DNA of 64,000 nucleotides, from assembly GCF_000153465.1 (NCBI RefSeq), contig NZ_CH672387.1, positions 4,098,914 through 4,162,913 on the forward strand, in the 5' to 3' direction. The DNA is from Aurantimonas manganoxydans SI85-9A1. Its GTDB lineage: Bacteria > Pseudomonadota > Alphaproteobacteria > Rhizobiales > Rhizobiaceae. This document shows, piece by piece, positions 7,826 to 17,384 of the stretch (positions are counted from its first letter, which is position 1; every line of letters begins with the position of its first letter). The notes beneath the pieces are model-generated. The model had not been told where the DNA came from and ran no database searches. It saw only the letters and a list, made by a program, of their open reading frames with translations. The position numbers were made by a program, and so were the translations under genes.

Positions 7826-10624
7826 TCAGGCGGCGACAGGCTGCCCCTGGCTGGGTTCCTCGTCCGGCCGGCGCCGGCGCTGGGCCCAGACGATCAGGCC
7901 GAGCACCGCCAGTGCCGGAATGAACATCCAGTATTTTGACGGCTGGTCGGTGGGCGTGCGCACCAGAGTGATCTCCTGGTCCCAGTCGAGCCCGGCCTTT
8001 TCGGCCGCCGAGCCGAAGGCGACATTGTCGATGATCTTCTTGCCGTCGCGGTCGACCAGTTCCAGCCCGGCATTCTGCAACCGTTCCTCGCCGGTGGCCC
8101 CGGCCGGCAGATTGAGCTCCACCGAACGCTGTGACGGCTCGCCGAAGGCGTCGAGATAGTCGATGCGCAGGCGCAGCGGCTCGTTCGCCGGCGTCTCAGC
8201 CGCCGCCTCGGCGACCTCGCTGCCCGGCCGCTCGGAATAGGGCGCGACCAGCATGTCCATCCAGAAGCCCGGCCGGAACAGGGTGAAGGCGATCAGCAGC
8301 AGCGCGACGGATTCGTAGATGCGGTTGCGGGTCAGGAACCAGCCCTGCGTCGCCGCCGCGAACAAGAGCATGGCGACCGTCGCCACGATGGCGATGAAGA
8401 TGCCGTGCGGAATGTCGACATTGATCAGCAGGAGGTCGGTGTTGAAGATGAACAGGAAGGGCAGCGCCGCGGTGCGCAGCGAGTAGAAGAAGGCGATGGC
8501 GCCGGTCTTGATCGGATCGCCGCCCGAAACGGCTGCCGCCGCGAAGGAGGCAAGGCCGACCGGCGGCGTCACATCGGCCATGATGCCGAAATAGAAGACG
8601 AAGAGATGCACCGCGATCAGCGGCACGATCAGGCCGTTGGCCTCGCCGAGCGTGACGATGACCGGGGCGAGCAGCGCCGAGACGACGATGTAGTTGGCGG
8701 TCGTCGGCAGGCCCATGCCGAGGATCAGCGACAGGACGGCGGTCAGAAGCAGGATCGCCATCAGATTGCCGCCGGAGAGCACCTCGACGACTTCCGCCAG
8801 CGCCGAGCCGACGCCGGTCTGCGACACGGCGCCGACGATGACGCCGGCCGTGGCCGTCGCGATGCCGATGCCGATCATGTTGCGGGCGCCGGTGATCAGG
8901 CCGTCGATCAGGTCGAGGAAGCCACGGGTGGTCTGGAACCCGTAGTCGCCGGTGCCGCGGAAGAAGGCGGTGATCGGGTGCTGGGTGATCAGGATGAAGA
9001 TCATGAAGGCGGCCGCCCAGAAGGCCGACAGGCCCGGCGACAGGCGATCCACCATCAGCGCCCAGACGAGGACGACCACCGGCAGGATGAAGTGCAGGCC
9101 GGATTTCACCGTCGGGCCGGGACGCGGCAGTTCGGTGATCGGCTTGTCCGGATCGTCCATCTTCGGCGCCGGGTATTTCGCGCCGTACCACAGAAGGCCG
9201 ACATAGACCGCGACGAGCAGCGCGAAGACCACCCAGCCGGCATTGTCGCCGAAAGCCGGGCGGATCCAGCCCATGCCGTAATAGACGCCGAAGGACAGGG
9301 CGCACAGGACGAGAATGCCGAAGACGACGCCGACCAGCCATTGCAGCCAAGGCTTGGGCTCGTAGGAGCGCGGAAGGCCCTGCATGCCGGCCTTCATCGC
9401 TTCCAGATGCACGATGTAGACCAGCGCGATGTAGGAGATGATCGCCGGCAGGAAGGCGTGCTTGACCACGTCGAAATACGGGATGCCGACATATTCGACC
9501 ATCAGGAACGCCGCAGCGCCCATCACCGGCGGCATGATCTGGCCGTTGACGGAGGATGCCGTCTCGACGGCGCCGGCCTTTTCGGCCGAGAAGCCGACGC
9601 GCTTCATGAGCGGAATGGTGAAGGTGCCGGTGGTCACCACATTGGCGATGGACGAGCCGGAGATCAGGCCGGTCATGGCCGAGGAGACGACGGCGGCCTT
9701 GGCCGGTCCGCCGCGCATGTGGCCCATCAGCGAGAAGGCGACGTTGATGAAGTAGCTGCCGGCCCCGGCCTTGTCGAGCAGCGAGCCGAACAGCACGAAC
9801 AGGAAGACGAAGGAGGTCGAGACGCCGAGCGCGATGCCGAAGACGCCCTCGGTGGTGATCCACTGGTGGTTGACCACCTCCGACAGCGAGTTGCCCTTGT
9901 GGGCGATGATCGACGGCATGTAGGGGCCGAGGAAGGTGTAGACGAGGAAGACGGTCGCGACGACCATCAGCGCGGGTCCGAGCGCCCGGCGCGTGCCTTC
10001 CAGCAGCACCATGAGGCCGACCGTGCCGACCATGAAGTCGGTCATGTTGGGCGCGCCGACGCGGCCCGAAATCGAGGTATAGGCGAAAAACAGGTAGGAG
10101 GCGGTCGCCGCGCCGGCGATCGCCAGCACCCATTCATGGGGCAGGACGCGGCGCGACGGCGAGGGCAGCAGCGCGAAGACGACCATCGTCACCGTGATGA
10201 CGGGAATGTACCAGCCGGGCAGGACGCCGGTGGCCCCTTCCAGGAAGAGATAGCCGAGCAGCAGCGGCACGCCGGCGCCCAGCACGAGCTGGGGGATCGA
10301 GCGCGAGGCCGGGAAGGCGAGAAACGCCAGGAACAGCGCGAAGGCGAGATGGATCGAGCGCGTCTCGGTGTCGTTGAAGACGCCGAAGCCGACCATGAAG
10401 GGGATCGGCGAGGCGATCCAGAGCTGGAACAGCGACCAGACCAGCGCGACGCCGGAGATCAGATAGGCAACGGGTCTGGCGGGGCTGCGTCCGCCGGTGT
10501 CGGAGGAGGCGACGAGCTCGTCGAGCTTCTCCTGCCGGGAGGTGGCGGATTCGACGTCGACGGAATCGATGGTGCGGTCGCGCTCGTCGTCGAGGCTGTC
10601 GGAATGACGTGGGTCTCGGGCCAT
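7826..10624 (-). CDS. TRAP transporter fused permease with C-terminal DUF3394 domain
   Basis: A 932-residue fused DctQ-DctM permease. A polar N-terminus of about 45 residues is followed by many hydrophobic helices with the fused-TRAP landmarks: LFGSLLDKAGAGSYFINVAF, GSSIANVVTTGTFTIPLMKR, VNGQIMPPVMGAAAFLMVEY, LGMGLPTTANYIVVSALL and DVTPPVGLASFAAAA. The last 200 residues have extra helices plus a soluble part (LRLRIDYLDAFGEPSQ... then FGSAAEKAGLDWDQEI) and a final helix, matching the DUF3394 tail. That tail resembles a small PDZ-like segment by eye, which is my inference. It is downstream of, and on the same strand as, the TAXI binding-protein gene. Confidence 0.9.
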   Translation of the reverse strand: MARDPRHSDSLDDERDRTIDSVDVESATSRQEKLDELVASSDTGGRSPARPVAYLISGVALVWSLFQLWIASPIPFMVGFGVFNDTETRSIHLAFALFLAFLAFPASRSIPQLVLGAGVPLLLGYLFLEGATGVLPGWYIPVITVTMVVFALLPSPSRRVLPHEWVLAIAGAATASYLFFAYTSISGRVGAPNMTDFMVGTVGLMVLLEGTRRALGPALMVVATVFLVYTFLGPYMPSIIAHKGNSLSEVVNHQWITTEGVFGIALGVSTSFVFLFVLFGSLLDKAGAGSYFINVAFSLMGHMRGGPAKAAVVSSAMTGLISGSSIANVVTTGTFTIPLMKRVGFSAEKAGAVETASSVNGQIMPPVMGAAAFLMVEYVGIPYFDVVKHAFLPAIISYIALVYIVHLEAMKAGMQGLPRSYEPKPWLQWLVGVVFGILVLCALSFGVYYGMGWIRPAFGDNAGWVVFALLVAVYVGLLWYGAKYPAPKMDDPDKPITELPRPGPTVKSGLHFILPVVVLVWALMVDRLSPGLSAFWAAAFMIFILITQHPITAFFRGTGDYGFQTTRGFLDLIDGLITGARNMIGIGIATATAGVIVGAVSQTGVGSALAEVVEVLSGGNLMAILLLTAVLSLILGMGLPTTANYIVVSALLAPVIVTLGEANGLIVPLIAVHLFVFYFGIMADVTPPVGLASFAAAAVSGGDPIKTGAIAFFYSLRTAALPFLFIFNTDLLLINVDIPHGIFIAIVATVAMLLFAAATQGWFLTRNRIYESVALLLIAFTLFRPGFWMDMLVAPYSERPGSEVAEAAAETPANEPLRLRIDYLDAFGEPSQRSVELNLPAGATGEERLQNAGLELVDRDGKKIIDNVAFGSAAEKAGLDWDQEITLVRTPTDQPSKYWMFIPALAVLGLIVWAQRRRRPDEEPSQGQPVAA

Positions 10625-10720
10625 CGCAGCTGGTCACTCCGCCTGTCTGATACGCGACTACAGGAACATTCTGGCACGACCGGCGGCGGGTCGCACGACC
10701 GGCCTCTCGTCGTCGCCGAC

Positions 10721-10777
10721 GCCCCGCATGGGCGGGGCGCAAGGGAGCCGGCCGACGGACATCTGCCGCCGGCCGGC
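10721..10777 (-). repeat. Paired hairpins between binding-protein and permease genes
   Basis: Two stems: GCCCCGC/GCGGGGC (10721-10727 with 10732-10738) and GCCGGCCG/CGGCCGGC (10747-10754 with 10770-10777). Placed just after the binding-protein stop, they are well sited to protect the upstream message and reduce read-through, a common way to make more binding protein than permease. Confidence 0.5.
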
Positions 10778-10790
10778 TGGATGGCGGGCC

Positions 10791-11753
10791 TTACAGGAGG
10801 CCGGCTTCCTTGTAGTAGCGCTCGGCGCCCGGATGCAGCGGCGCGGAATTGCCGGCCGAGATCATCTCTTCCTTGGTCAGGTTCTCGAAGGCCGGATGCA
10901 GCTTCTTGAACCGGTCGAAGTTCTCGAACACGGCCTTGACCACCTGGTAGATGGTCTCCTCGTCGACCTGGTCGGACGAGACCATCGTGGCGCGCACGCC
11001 GAAGGTCTCGGTGTCCTCGGCATTGCCCTCATAGAGGCCGCCCGGGATGGTCGCCTTGGAATAGTACGGGTTCTCGTCGACCAGCTTGTCGATTTCCGCG
11101 CCGGTCACCGGGACCAGCTTGGAAGCGCAGGAGGTGGTGGCCTCCTGGATCGAGCCGTTCGGATGGCCGACAGTGTAGATGATGGCGTCGACCTTGTTGT
11201 CGCACAGGGCCTGCGACTGCTCGGCGGCCTTCAGCTCGGAGGCCAGCGAGAAATCGCCCATCGACCAGCCCTTGCGGTCCATGATGATTTCCATCGTGGC
11301 GCGCGAGCCGGAGCCCGGGTTGCCGATGTTGACGCGCTTGCCCTTCAGGTCGTCGAAGCTCTCGATGCCGGCATCGGCGCGGGCAACGACCGTGATCGGC
11401 TCGGGATGGATGGAGAAGACCGCACGCTCACCAGCGAAGGGATCGCCCTTCCAGGGGTCCTGGCCCTCGAGCGCGTTGTACTGCATGTCCGACTGGGCGA
11501 CGCCCATGGTCTGGTCGCCGGCCTTGATGGCATTGATGTTGGCGACCGATGCGCCGGTCGACGGGGCCGTGCAGCGCAGGCCGTTCTTCTCGCTCTCGCG
11601 ATTGACCAGGCGGCAGATGGACTGTCCAACGACGTAGTACACGCCGGTCTGACCACCGGTGCCGATGGTGATGAACTTTTCCTGCGCGGTGGCCGCGCCG
11701 GTCGACATGGCAAGGGCAGCAAGCCCGGCTGCGACCCATCCGGTTTTCTTCAT
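10791..11753 (-). CDS. TAXI-family TRAP transporter solute-binding protein
   Basis: A 320-residue periplasmic protein with a classic signal peptide (MKKTGWVAAGLAALAMSTGAATA before QEKF). The mature part opens with FITIGTGGQTGVYYVVGQSICR, the TAXI signature, followed by STGASVANINAIKAGDQTMGVAQSD, DDLKGKRVNIGNPGSGSRATME and IIYTVGHPNGSIQEAT. TAXI proteins deliver substrates such as glutamate-like acids to fused TRAP permeases. It is the first gene of the operon with the permease at 7826-10624. The second TRAP permease in the window has no binding protein of its own, so sharing this one is possible but not shown. Confidence 0.92.
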   Translation of the reverse strand: MKKTGWVAAGLAALAMSTGAATAQEKFITIGTGGQTGVYYVVGQSICRLVNRESEKNGLRCTAPSTGASVANINAIKAGDQTMGVAQSDMQYNALEGQDPWKGDPFAGERAVFSIHPEPITVVARADAGIESFDDLKGKRVNIGNPGSGSRATMEIIMDRKGWSMGDFSLASELKAAEQSQALCDNKVDAIIYTVGHPNGSIQEATTSCASKLVPVTGAEIDKLVDENPYYSKATIPGGLYEGNAEDTETFGVRATMVSSDQVDEETIYQVVKAVFENFDRFKKLHPAFENLTKEEMISAGNSAPLHPGAERYYKEAGLL

Positions 11754-11959
11754 TGGGAGCTTCCTCTCTAGGTTCGGTCAGACCCTCAATCCTAGCGGAG
11801 AGTTCGGTCGGGCCAAGTGCCGGCAGTAAGACAACTTTCCCCCTCATGCGCAAGATGGCGGTCCGCAGCCGGCCCCGAACGCCGTCCGGGCGGTGCGGGT
11901 GGTTGCCAAGGTCCGGCGGCGCCCTTTCTTCGACCACGCAGATGGTGGAAGAGGACCCC

Positions 11960-13327
11960 ATGACACGCTGGACACGCACAGGACGCGGCATGGGCCTGGC
12001 CGCGCTGACGACGGCCCTCTGCGGGATCGTCGCCGGCGGACCGTCCGTCGCCGCGGCGGCGCCTGACGGGGCCGTGCCGCCCATCGTCTTCGTGCATGGC
12101 GACAGCGATTCCGCCGCCTTCTGGATGCCGGTCCTGTGGCGCTTCGAAAGCAACGGCGTGCCGGCCGGGCGCCTGTTCGCCGTCGATATCGACCACCCGG
12201 CGGCGCGGCTCGACGACCAGGTGGCGCAGGAGAACCGCTCCTCGACCGAGGACGCCGCCCGCGCCGTTGCGGCAACGGTCGATCGGGCGGTCGCCGAGAC
12301 CGGCGCCGACAAGGTCGCCATCGTCGGTCACTCCCGCGGCTGCCAGAGCGCCCGCAACTACGTGAAGAATTTCGGCGGGGCGGCCCGGACGGCGACGATG
12401 GTGCTGGCCGGCTGCGTCCACCACGGCGTCTATGTGAACCCGGAAGAGCGGACCGGATCGGAATATAATGGCGCCGGAGCGTTCCTGACCGCCCTCAACT
12501 CGCCGCCCGCCATTCCCGACGGCATTGATACGACGATCCTGCGGTCCGACCGCTTCGATCTCTACGCCCAGCCCAACGGCCGGTTTCTCGGCCTGCCCGA
12601 GCAGGAGACCGGGATTTCCTACGACGCGCCGGAACTGGACGGCGCGCCGACGGTGGTGCTCGACGGCGCCGACCATCGCGAGACGGCCTCTTCGCCCGAA
12701 GCCTTCATCGCCATGTACACGGCGATCACCGGCAGGCCGCCGGCCCGGCTGGAGATCACGTCGGAAGAGCGGCCGCAGATCGGCGGGGAAATCTCCGGCT
12801 TTGCCAGCGGCGCCCCCACCAACCGCCCCCTCGCCGGCGCCACGCTCGACATCTTCGCGGTGGACGCACGGACCGGCGAACGCCTTGGCGACGCCGTGTT
12901 CAGCCAGACGGTCGGCGAGGACGGGCGCTACGGGCCGTTCCGCGCCGCGCCGGACGCGGCCTACGAATTCGTGATCGCCGCGAAGGACTATCCGCTGACG
13001 CGGATCTACCGCGCGCCCTTCCCCCGCTCCACGGCGCTCGCCCATCTGCGGCTGTATCCGGCACCGGACCTGTCGGCCCCCGGCGAGATCGTCGGCATGA
13101 TGCGGCCGCGCGGCTATTTCGGCATCGACGACAACGCCACACTGGATGCCTTGCCGATCGCCGGCCGCCCGGAAAACGAGCCGGTTCCCTCGGTCTGGAG
13201 GGCCGCCGTCGCGATCCCCGGCGACGCGCCGCAGACGGTGACCGGCGGTTTCGACGGCGAGGTCATCGCGGCCCGAACCTCGCCCGACGACCCGAACGAT
13301 GTCGTCTGGATCGAGCTGACCGACTGA
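11960..13327 (+). CDS. Secreted alpha/beta-hydrolase (lipase/esterase-like)
   Basis: A 455-residue protein. A basic-hydrophobic N-terminus (MTRWTRTGRGMGLAALTTAL) ending in SVAAAA is a likely signal peptide. The fold starts with PPIVFVHGDSDSAAFW (oxyanion region), has the nucleophile elbow in VAIVGHSRGCQSARNY (G-H-S-R-G), and a late Asp-His region VVLDGADHRETASS. From about residue 270 a second part looks like a beta-sandwich (ISGFASGAPTNRPLAGATLDIFAVDARTGE, then DAAYEFVIAAKDYPLTRIYRAPFPRS), reminiscent of carboxypeptidase-regulatory-like domains. The start at 11960 is chosen for AGAGG upstream and for the signal peptide. The substrate is unknown. Confidence 0.7.
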   Translation: MTRWTRTGRGMGLAALTTALCGIVAGGPSVAAAAPDGAVPPIVFVHGDSDSAAFWMPVLWRFESNGVPAGRLFAVDIDHPAARLDDQVAQENRSSTEDAARAVAATVDRAVAETGADKVAIVGHSRGCQSARNYVKNFGGAARTATMVLAGCVHHGVYVNPEERTGSEYNGAGAFLTALNSPPAIPDGIDTTILRSDRFDLYAQPNGRFLGLPEQETGISYDAPELDGAPTVVLDGADHRETASSPEAFIAMYTAITGRPPARLEITSEERPQIGGEISGFASGAPTNRPLAGATLDIFAVDARTGERLGDAVFSQTVGEDGRYGPFRAAPDAAYEFVIAAKDYPLTRIYRAPFPRSTALAHLRLYPAPDLSAPGEIVGMMRPRGYFGIDDNATLDALPIAGRPENEPVPSVWRAAVAIPGDAPQTVTGGFDGEVIAARTSPDDPNDVVWIELTD

Positions 13328-13360
13328 CGCAACGGGTCCCGGAGAGGTCTCAGTCGACAT

Positions 13361-13390
13361 TTGTGCCGCAGCCATTGTTCGGCGGCACAA
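13361..13390. terminator. Hairpin after the hydrolase gene
   Basis: TTGTGCCGC (13361-13369) pairs with GCGGCACAA (13382-13390) across a 12-base loop. It lacks a clean T-run, so it is either a weak terminator or a leader structure for the kinase gene that follows. Confidence 0.4.
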
Positions 13391-13406
13391 CCCCCTTACT
13401 CTTGCG

Positions 13407-14951
13407 ATGACAGGGGGTAGACGGCTACTTCCGTTCCATGACCTTCGAAGAATGTGCCAGCGGCCCGTATCAGCATTGACCTCCCTCTCCCCCAACTACA
13501 CCGAAGCCGAGCGCCTCGACGCCCTTGCGGCGTACGAGATCGTCGACACGCCCCGCGAGGAGGAGTTCGACGATCTCGCCCGGATCGCGTCGGAGGTCTG
13601 CGGCACGCCCATCGCGGTGGTCAATTTCGTCTCGGACACCCGCCAGTTCTTCAAGGCCGAGGTCGGGCTCGGGGTGCGCGAGACGCCGGTGGACATCTCC
13701 TTCTGCAAGCATGCGCTGCTGGCCGAAGACATGATGATAGTGCCCGACGCGACGCAGGATTCCCGCTTCGACAACAATCCGCTGGTCTATGGCGACCCGC
13801 CGCTGCGCTTCTATGCGGGCGTTCTCGTGCGCTCGGCCGAAGGCCTGCCGCTGGGCACCATGTGCGTCCTCGACCACACGCCGCGCGAGCTCGACGCCCA
13901 TCAGATCCGCACGCTGCGCCTTCTCGCCCGGCAGGTCTCCATCCAGCTCGAGCTGCATCGCTCCCTGCGGCGCACCAAGGCCGCCCTCGGCGACGTGCGC
14001 CGGCTAGAATCGCAATACCGGCAGATCGTCGACAGCGCCGTGGACTTCGCGATCATCACCACCGATCTCGACGGCGGGATCACCTCCTGGAGCCCGGGCG
14101 CCCAGCAGATCTTCGGCTGGAGCGAGACCGAGACGCTGGGCCGGCCCGCCGCCCTGGTGTTCACGGCCGTGGATCGCGAGGCCGACCTTGCCGTCCGCGA
14201 GATGGCCACCGCGCGCGAGACCGGCCGCGGCATCGGCGAAGGCTGGTACCAGCGCAAGGACGGCAGCCGGTTCTGGGCGTCGGGCGAGATCATGCCGCTG
14301 ATGGGCGAGGACGAGGTCCAGATCGGCTATCTGAAGATTCTGCGCGATCGCACGGTCGAGTATCAGGCCGAGGAACAGCGCAAGGAACTGACCCACGAAT
14401 TGTCGCACCGGATGAAGAACGTCCTGGCGACCGTGCAGTCGATCGTCACCCAGAGCCTGCGCACCGCCGAATCCCTCGATGCGGGGCGCGACGCGATCTC
14501 CAGCCGGGTGCAGGCGCTGGCGCGGGCGCAGGACATCCTCACCCAGACGAGCTGGTCCGGTGCCGGAATCCGCCAGGTCGTGGACGAGGCGCTGGCGGCC
14601 CACCGTGCCGAGCAGGGCCGCATCGTGATTTCCGGTCCCGACGTCGTCCTCAGCCCGCAGCAGGTGCTCGGCCTGTCACTGGCGCTGCACGAGCTGGCGA
14701 CGAACGCCGCCAAATACGGCTCGCTGTCGATGCCGTCCGGCAAGGTCGAGATCAGCTGGGACGTCGGGCCCGACAAGGACTTCCGCTTCGACTGGATCGA
14801 GCGCGATGGCCCCCATGTGAACGCGCCGAGCCGGCGGGGCTTCGGCTCGCGGCTGATCGAGCGGATCGTCGGGTCGTATTTCGACGGCGGCGGCCAGCTC
14901 GACTTTCCGCCATCCGGCGTCGTCTTCCGGCTGACGGGATCACTCGGTTGA
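13407..14951 (+). CDS. GAF-PAS sensor histidine kinase, HWE family
   Basis: A 514-residue soluble kinase with no membrane helix. A GAF domain spans about 30-190 (AEVGLGVRETPVDISFCKHAL, LRFYAGVLVRSAEGLPLGTMCVLD), a PAS domain about 205-325 (YRQIVDSAVDFAIITTDLDGGITSWSPGAQQIFGW), then the HWE dimerisation and phosphoacceptor helix ELSHRMKNVLATVQSI with His near residue 334. The ATPase part has ALHELATNAAKYGSLS and RRGFGSRLIERIV. Such kinases phosphorylate response regulators of the general stress response or light and redox pathways in alphaproteobacteria. Start is uncertain: ATG at 13407 or 13452 (MCQRPVS), neither with a strong ribosome site. The DUF2254 gene begins 19 bases after it. Confidence 0.85.
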   Translation: MTGGRRLLPFHDLRRMCQRPVSALTSLSPNYTEAERLDALAAYEIVDTPREEEFDDLARIASEVCGTPIAVVNFVSDTRQFFKAEVGLGVRETPVDISFCKHALLAEDMMIVPDATQDSRFDNNPLVYGDPPLRFYAGVLVRSAEGLPLGTMCVLDHTPRELDAHQIRTLRLLARQVSIQLELHRSLRRTKAALGDVRRLESQYRQIVDSAVDFAIITTDLDGGITSWSPGAQQIFGWSETETLGRPAALVFTAVDREADLAVREMATARETGRGIGEGWYQRKDGSRFWASGEIMPLMGEDEVQIGYLKILRDRTVEYQAEEQRKELTHELSHRMKNVLATVQSIVTQSLRTAESLDAGRDAISSRVQALARAQDILTQTSWSGAGIRQVVDEALAAHRAEQGRIVISGPDVVLSPQQVLGLSLALHELATNAAKYGSLSMPSGKVEISWDVGPDKDFRFDWIERDGPHVNAPSRRGFGSRLIERIVGSYFDGGGQLDFPPSGVVFRLTGSLG

Positions 14952-14970
14952 GCCGGCAGCCGCGCCGCTG

Positions 14971-16263
14971 ATGACCGGCCCGAACTCGCCCCTGCGCTGG
15001 TTCGCGAGCCTTCTTTGGCACAGTTTCTGGGGCCTGCCGGTCCTGATGATCGCAGCGGCGATCGGCATCGCCTATACCCTTCTGATGCTCGATGCCGGCG
15101 GCGCATCGGCCTGGATCGGCAGTTTCGGCTACCCCTTGGCCCTGTCGGGCGGCACGGCCCGTGAGCTGGCGAACACCTTCGCCGCGGTCCACGCCACCTT
15201 CGTCTCCCTGTATTTCTCGATCACGCTGCTGGTGCTGACACTCGCCGCCGGAAATCTCGGCGTAAGGCTGATCGACCGCTGGATCGGGCATGGCCGGGTC
15301 CGCTTCACCATCGGCCTCCTGCTCGGGTCGCTCGCCTGGGCACTGATCGCGCTGGCCGCCGTCGATGCCGGCGACGGCGAGGGCGGCTATGCGCGCCTGA
15401 CCCTGTTCACGCTGCTCGTCGTCACGATCTTCGTCATCTCGTGGCTGGCCTTCGCCCTGCACGATCTCGGCCGCATCATCCATGTCGACACCGACATCAC
15501 GGCACTCCGCATGGACGCGGTGGCCGACGCGACGCCGCTCCGCAGATTGGCGGCTGCCGCCCCGACGATCGACTGGGCCGCCGGCCGCGGGCTCGCCGCA
15601 CCCAGCGACGGCTATGTCGAGACGGTCGACCGCCTGGCGCTGGCCGACGGGATGGGCGAGGCGGGCGGGCATCTGAAGCTCGTCGTGAGCGTCGGCGACT
15701 ATGTGATGCAGGGCGAGCCGCTGGCCCTTCTCGCAGGCGACCCGCTGGGCGTCGGGCAGGCGACAGCTCTGACGCGCGCCTTCGGCATCGGCCGGTTTCG
15801 CAGCGGCGCGCAGGGCGCGCCGTTCCACGTGAATCTTCTGGTCGAGATCGCCGGCCGGGCCCTGTCGCCGGCGGTGAACGATTTCTACACGGCCTTTGCC
15901 TGCATCGACGGGCTCGGCCCGATCCTGGTCGCGCAGGGCCAGCTCCCACAGCACCCGCAATGGGTGGCCGACGCGGCCGGCACGGCCCGCGTCCTGGCGG
16001 TCGAGAAGCCCTTCATCCGCCTGTTCCGGATGCCGCTGGACGCTCTGCGGAACGCGGCAGCGCCCAATCCGCAGGTGGCCATCCGGCTGATCTCCATGAT
16101 GCACCGTGCGTCCGGCATGATCGATGACGCCGGGATCCGGCACTTCCTGGCCGATCAGGCGCGCGCGCTTATCGATCAGGCGATGGCGAAAGCGGCAACC
16201 GATCGCGACCGCGCCGCGATCGCCGCGGCATGGGACGGGACGGCCGTCCTTCAGGATGGGTGA
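14971..16263 (+). CDS. DUF2254 family membrane protein
   Basis: A 430-residue protein with four hydrophobic segments in the first 165 residues (FWGLPVLMIAAAIGIAYTLLML, the VHATFVSLYFSITLLVLTLAAG helix, FTIGLLLGSLAWALIALAAV and LLVVTIFVISWLAFALHDL) and a soluble C-terminal part with family motifs IIHVDTDI, GYVETVD and SPAVNDFYTAFACIDGL. The family is predicted to sit in the inner membrane, function unknown. It is likely co-transcribed with the kinase. Confidence 0.8.
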   Translation: MTGPNSPLRWFASLLWHSFWGLPVLMIAAAIGIAYTLLMLDAGGASAWIGSFGYPLALSGGTARELANTFAAVHATFVSLYFSITLLVLTLAAGNLGVRLIDRWIGHGRVRFTIGLLLGSLAWALIALAAVDAGDGEGGYARLTLFTLLVVTIFVISWLAFALHDLGRIIHVDTDITALRMDAVADATPLRRLAAAAPTIDWAAGRGLAAPSDGYVETVDRLALADGMGEAGGHLKLVVSVGDYVMQGEPLALLAGDPLGVGQATALTRAFGIGRFRSGAQGAPFHVNLLVEIAGRALSPAVNDFYTAFACIDGLGPILVAQGQLPQHPQWVADAAGTARVLAVEKPFIRLFRMPLDALRNAAAPNPQVAIRLISMMHRASGMIDDAGIRHFLADQARALIDQAMAKAATDRDRAAIAAAWDGTAVLQDG

Positions 16264-16396
16264 CGGCGCGCCTGTCGGCTGCAACCGGCGGCGTGGCTCG
16301 CCGTTTCGTCAGCATGAGGCGCATGGTCCGATTGTCTCGCAACGCCGCGACGGCGATAGTCGCACAGAAGCGCCCGGCGGCGCGGGAGGAACGCAG

Positions 16397-17155
16397 GTGA
16401 CATCCATCAGGCGAAGGCCGGCCATGAGCGACGCGGCAGCGATCGGCTCGGGCAATTCGCGGACGGTGGGCGCCGCGCTGTTCGGCGGTGCCATGGGGCT
16501 GGCCCTCGTTCTCGGGGCCCCGTCCGCACTGGCCGCCGACTGCAAGGCCTCGGCCGAGCCGGGGATCGACTGGAGCCATTGCGACCGCAGCAATCTCATG
16601 CTGTCGGGCGTCAGCCTGGCGGGCGCCGACCTGAGCGATACCGATTTCACCCTCACGGATTTGCGCAATGTGAATCTCGCGGAAGCCAATCTGGAGAAGG
16701 CGACGCTGGTGCGCGCATCGCTGGCCGGGGCACAGGCCGACGGGGCCAGCTTCCGCAAGGTCGAGGGCTACCGCGCCAATCTGTCCTATCTGGCGGCCAG
16801 GGACGCGGCCTTCGAGGGCGGCGAATTCCAGCGGGCGAGCTTCGACGCCGCCAAGCTGCCCGGCAGCCGCTTCGACAAGGCCGAGCTCGGCCGCGCCTCG
16901 TTTCGCGGCGCCGAGCTCACCGGGGCCCGCTTCAGTTTCGCCAATCTCGCCCGCGCCCAGTTCACCGGCGCGACCCTGACCGGACAGCTCGATTTTACCG
17001 GCGCCTATCTGTACCTGACCCGGTTCGACGGGCTGGATCTGTCAACGGCGACGGGTCTGGAACAGGCCCAGCTCGACCTCGCCTGCGGCGACGACGCGAC
17101 GCGCCTGCCCGACGGCCTGCAGCATCCGGCCAACTGGCCATGTCCGGTGGAGTGA
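16397..17155 (+). CDS. Secreted pentapeptide-repeat protein
   Basis: A 252-residue protein. After a signal peptide (hydrophobic VGAALFGGAMGLALVLGAPSALA, cleaved before ADCKA) come about 25 pentapeptide repeats of the A(D/N)LXX kind, such as GADLSDTDFTLTDLRNVNLAEANLEKATL, which form a right-handed beta helix. A C-terminal tail carries two cysteines (DLACGDDATRLP and WPCPVE). I prefer GTG at 16397, six bases behind GGGAGGA, over the internal ATG at 16424, which has only AAGG. The protein is probably periplasmic; role unknown. It is the last chromosomal gene before the genomic island. Confidence 0.75.
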   Translation: MTSIRRRPAMSDAAAIGSGNSRTVGAALFGGAMGLALVLGAPSALAADCKASAEPGIDWSHCDRSNLMLSGVSLAGADLSDTDFTLTDLRNVNLAEANLEKATLVRASLAGAQADGASFRKVEGYRANLSYLAARDAAFEGGEFQRASFDAAKLPGSRFDKAELGRASFRGAELTGARFSFANLARAQFTGATLTGQLDFTGAYLYLTRFDGLDLSTATGLEQAQLDLACGDDATRLPDGLQHPANWPCPVE

Positions 17156-17313
17156 GGGCTGAGACTACGGCCGGCAGAGCCTGACTGAGGGCCGAGAAAC
17201 AATCGCGCGACCGGCGCATGCCATGGCAAAGGCCAGGACAGGAGACAGCCAGCATGGCACGGGGACGGATCGCCCGGTGGCGCGCTGCTTATTCAGAATG
17301 GCGAGGGAAGAAT

Positions 17314-17331
17314 TTGGTGGAGCCAAGCGGG
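17314..17331. other. Attachment-site repeat, distal end of the island
   Basis: The 18 bases TTGGTGGAGCCAAGCGGG are identical to 33863-33880, where they form the 3' end of tRNA-Ala. This is the signature of site-specific insertion into a tRNA 3' end. To the left is high-GC chromosome, to the right sequence at once becomes AT-rich. Confidence 0.85.
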
Positions 17332-17384
17332 GACACCACCAGTCTTTAAAACACGATAAAATTCAGATACTTGCCTATAAGCAA

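Noticed and set aside
8405-10909. 834-codon plus-strand frame opposite the second TRAP permease
   Set aside because: Same kind of shadow; composition (Asp, Gln, His, Arg) is typical of antisense to a hydrophobic protein.
15823-15838. CCACGTGAA-containing parS-like site in the DUF2254 gene
   Set aside because: About 12 of 16 match and far from the origin cluster.
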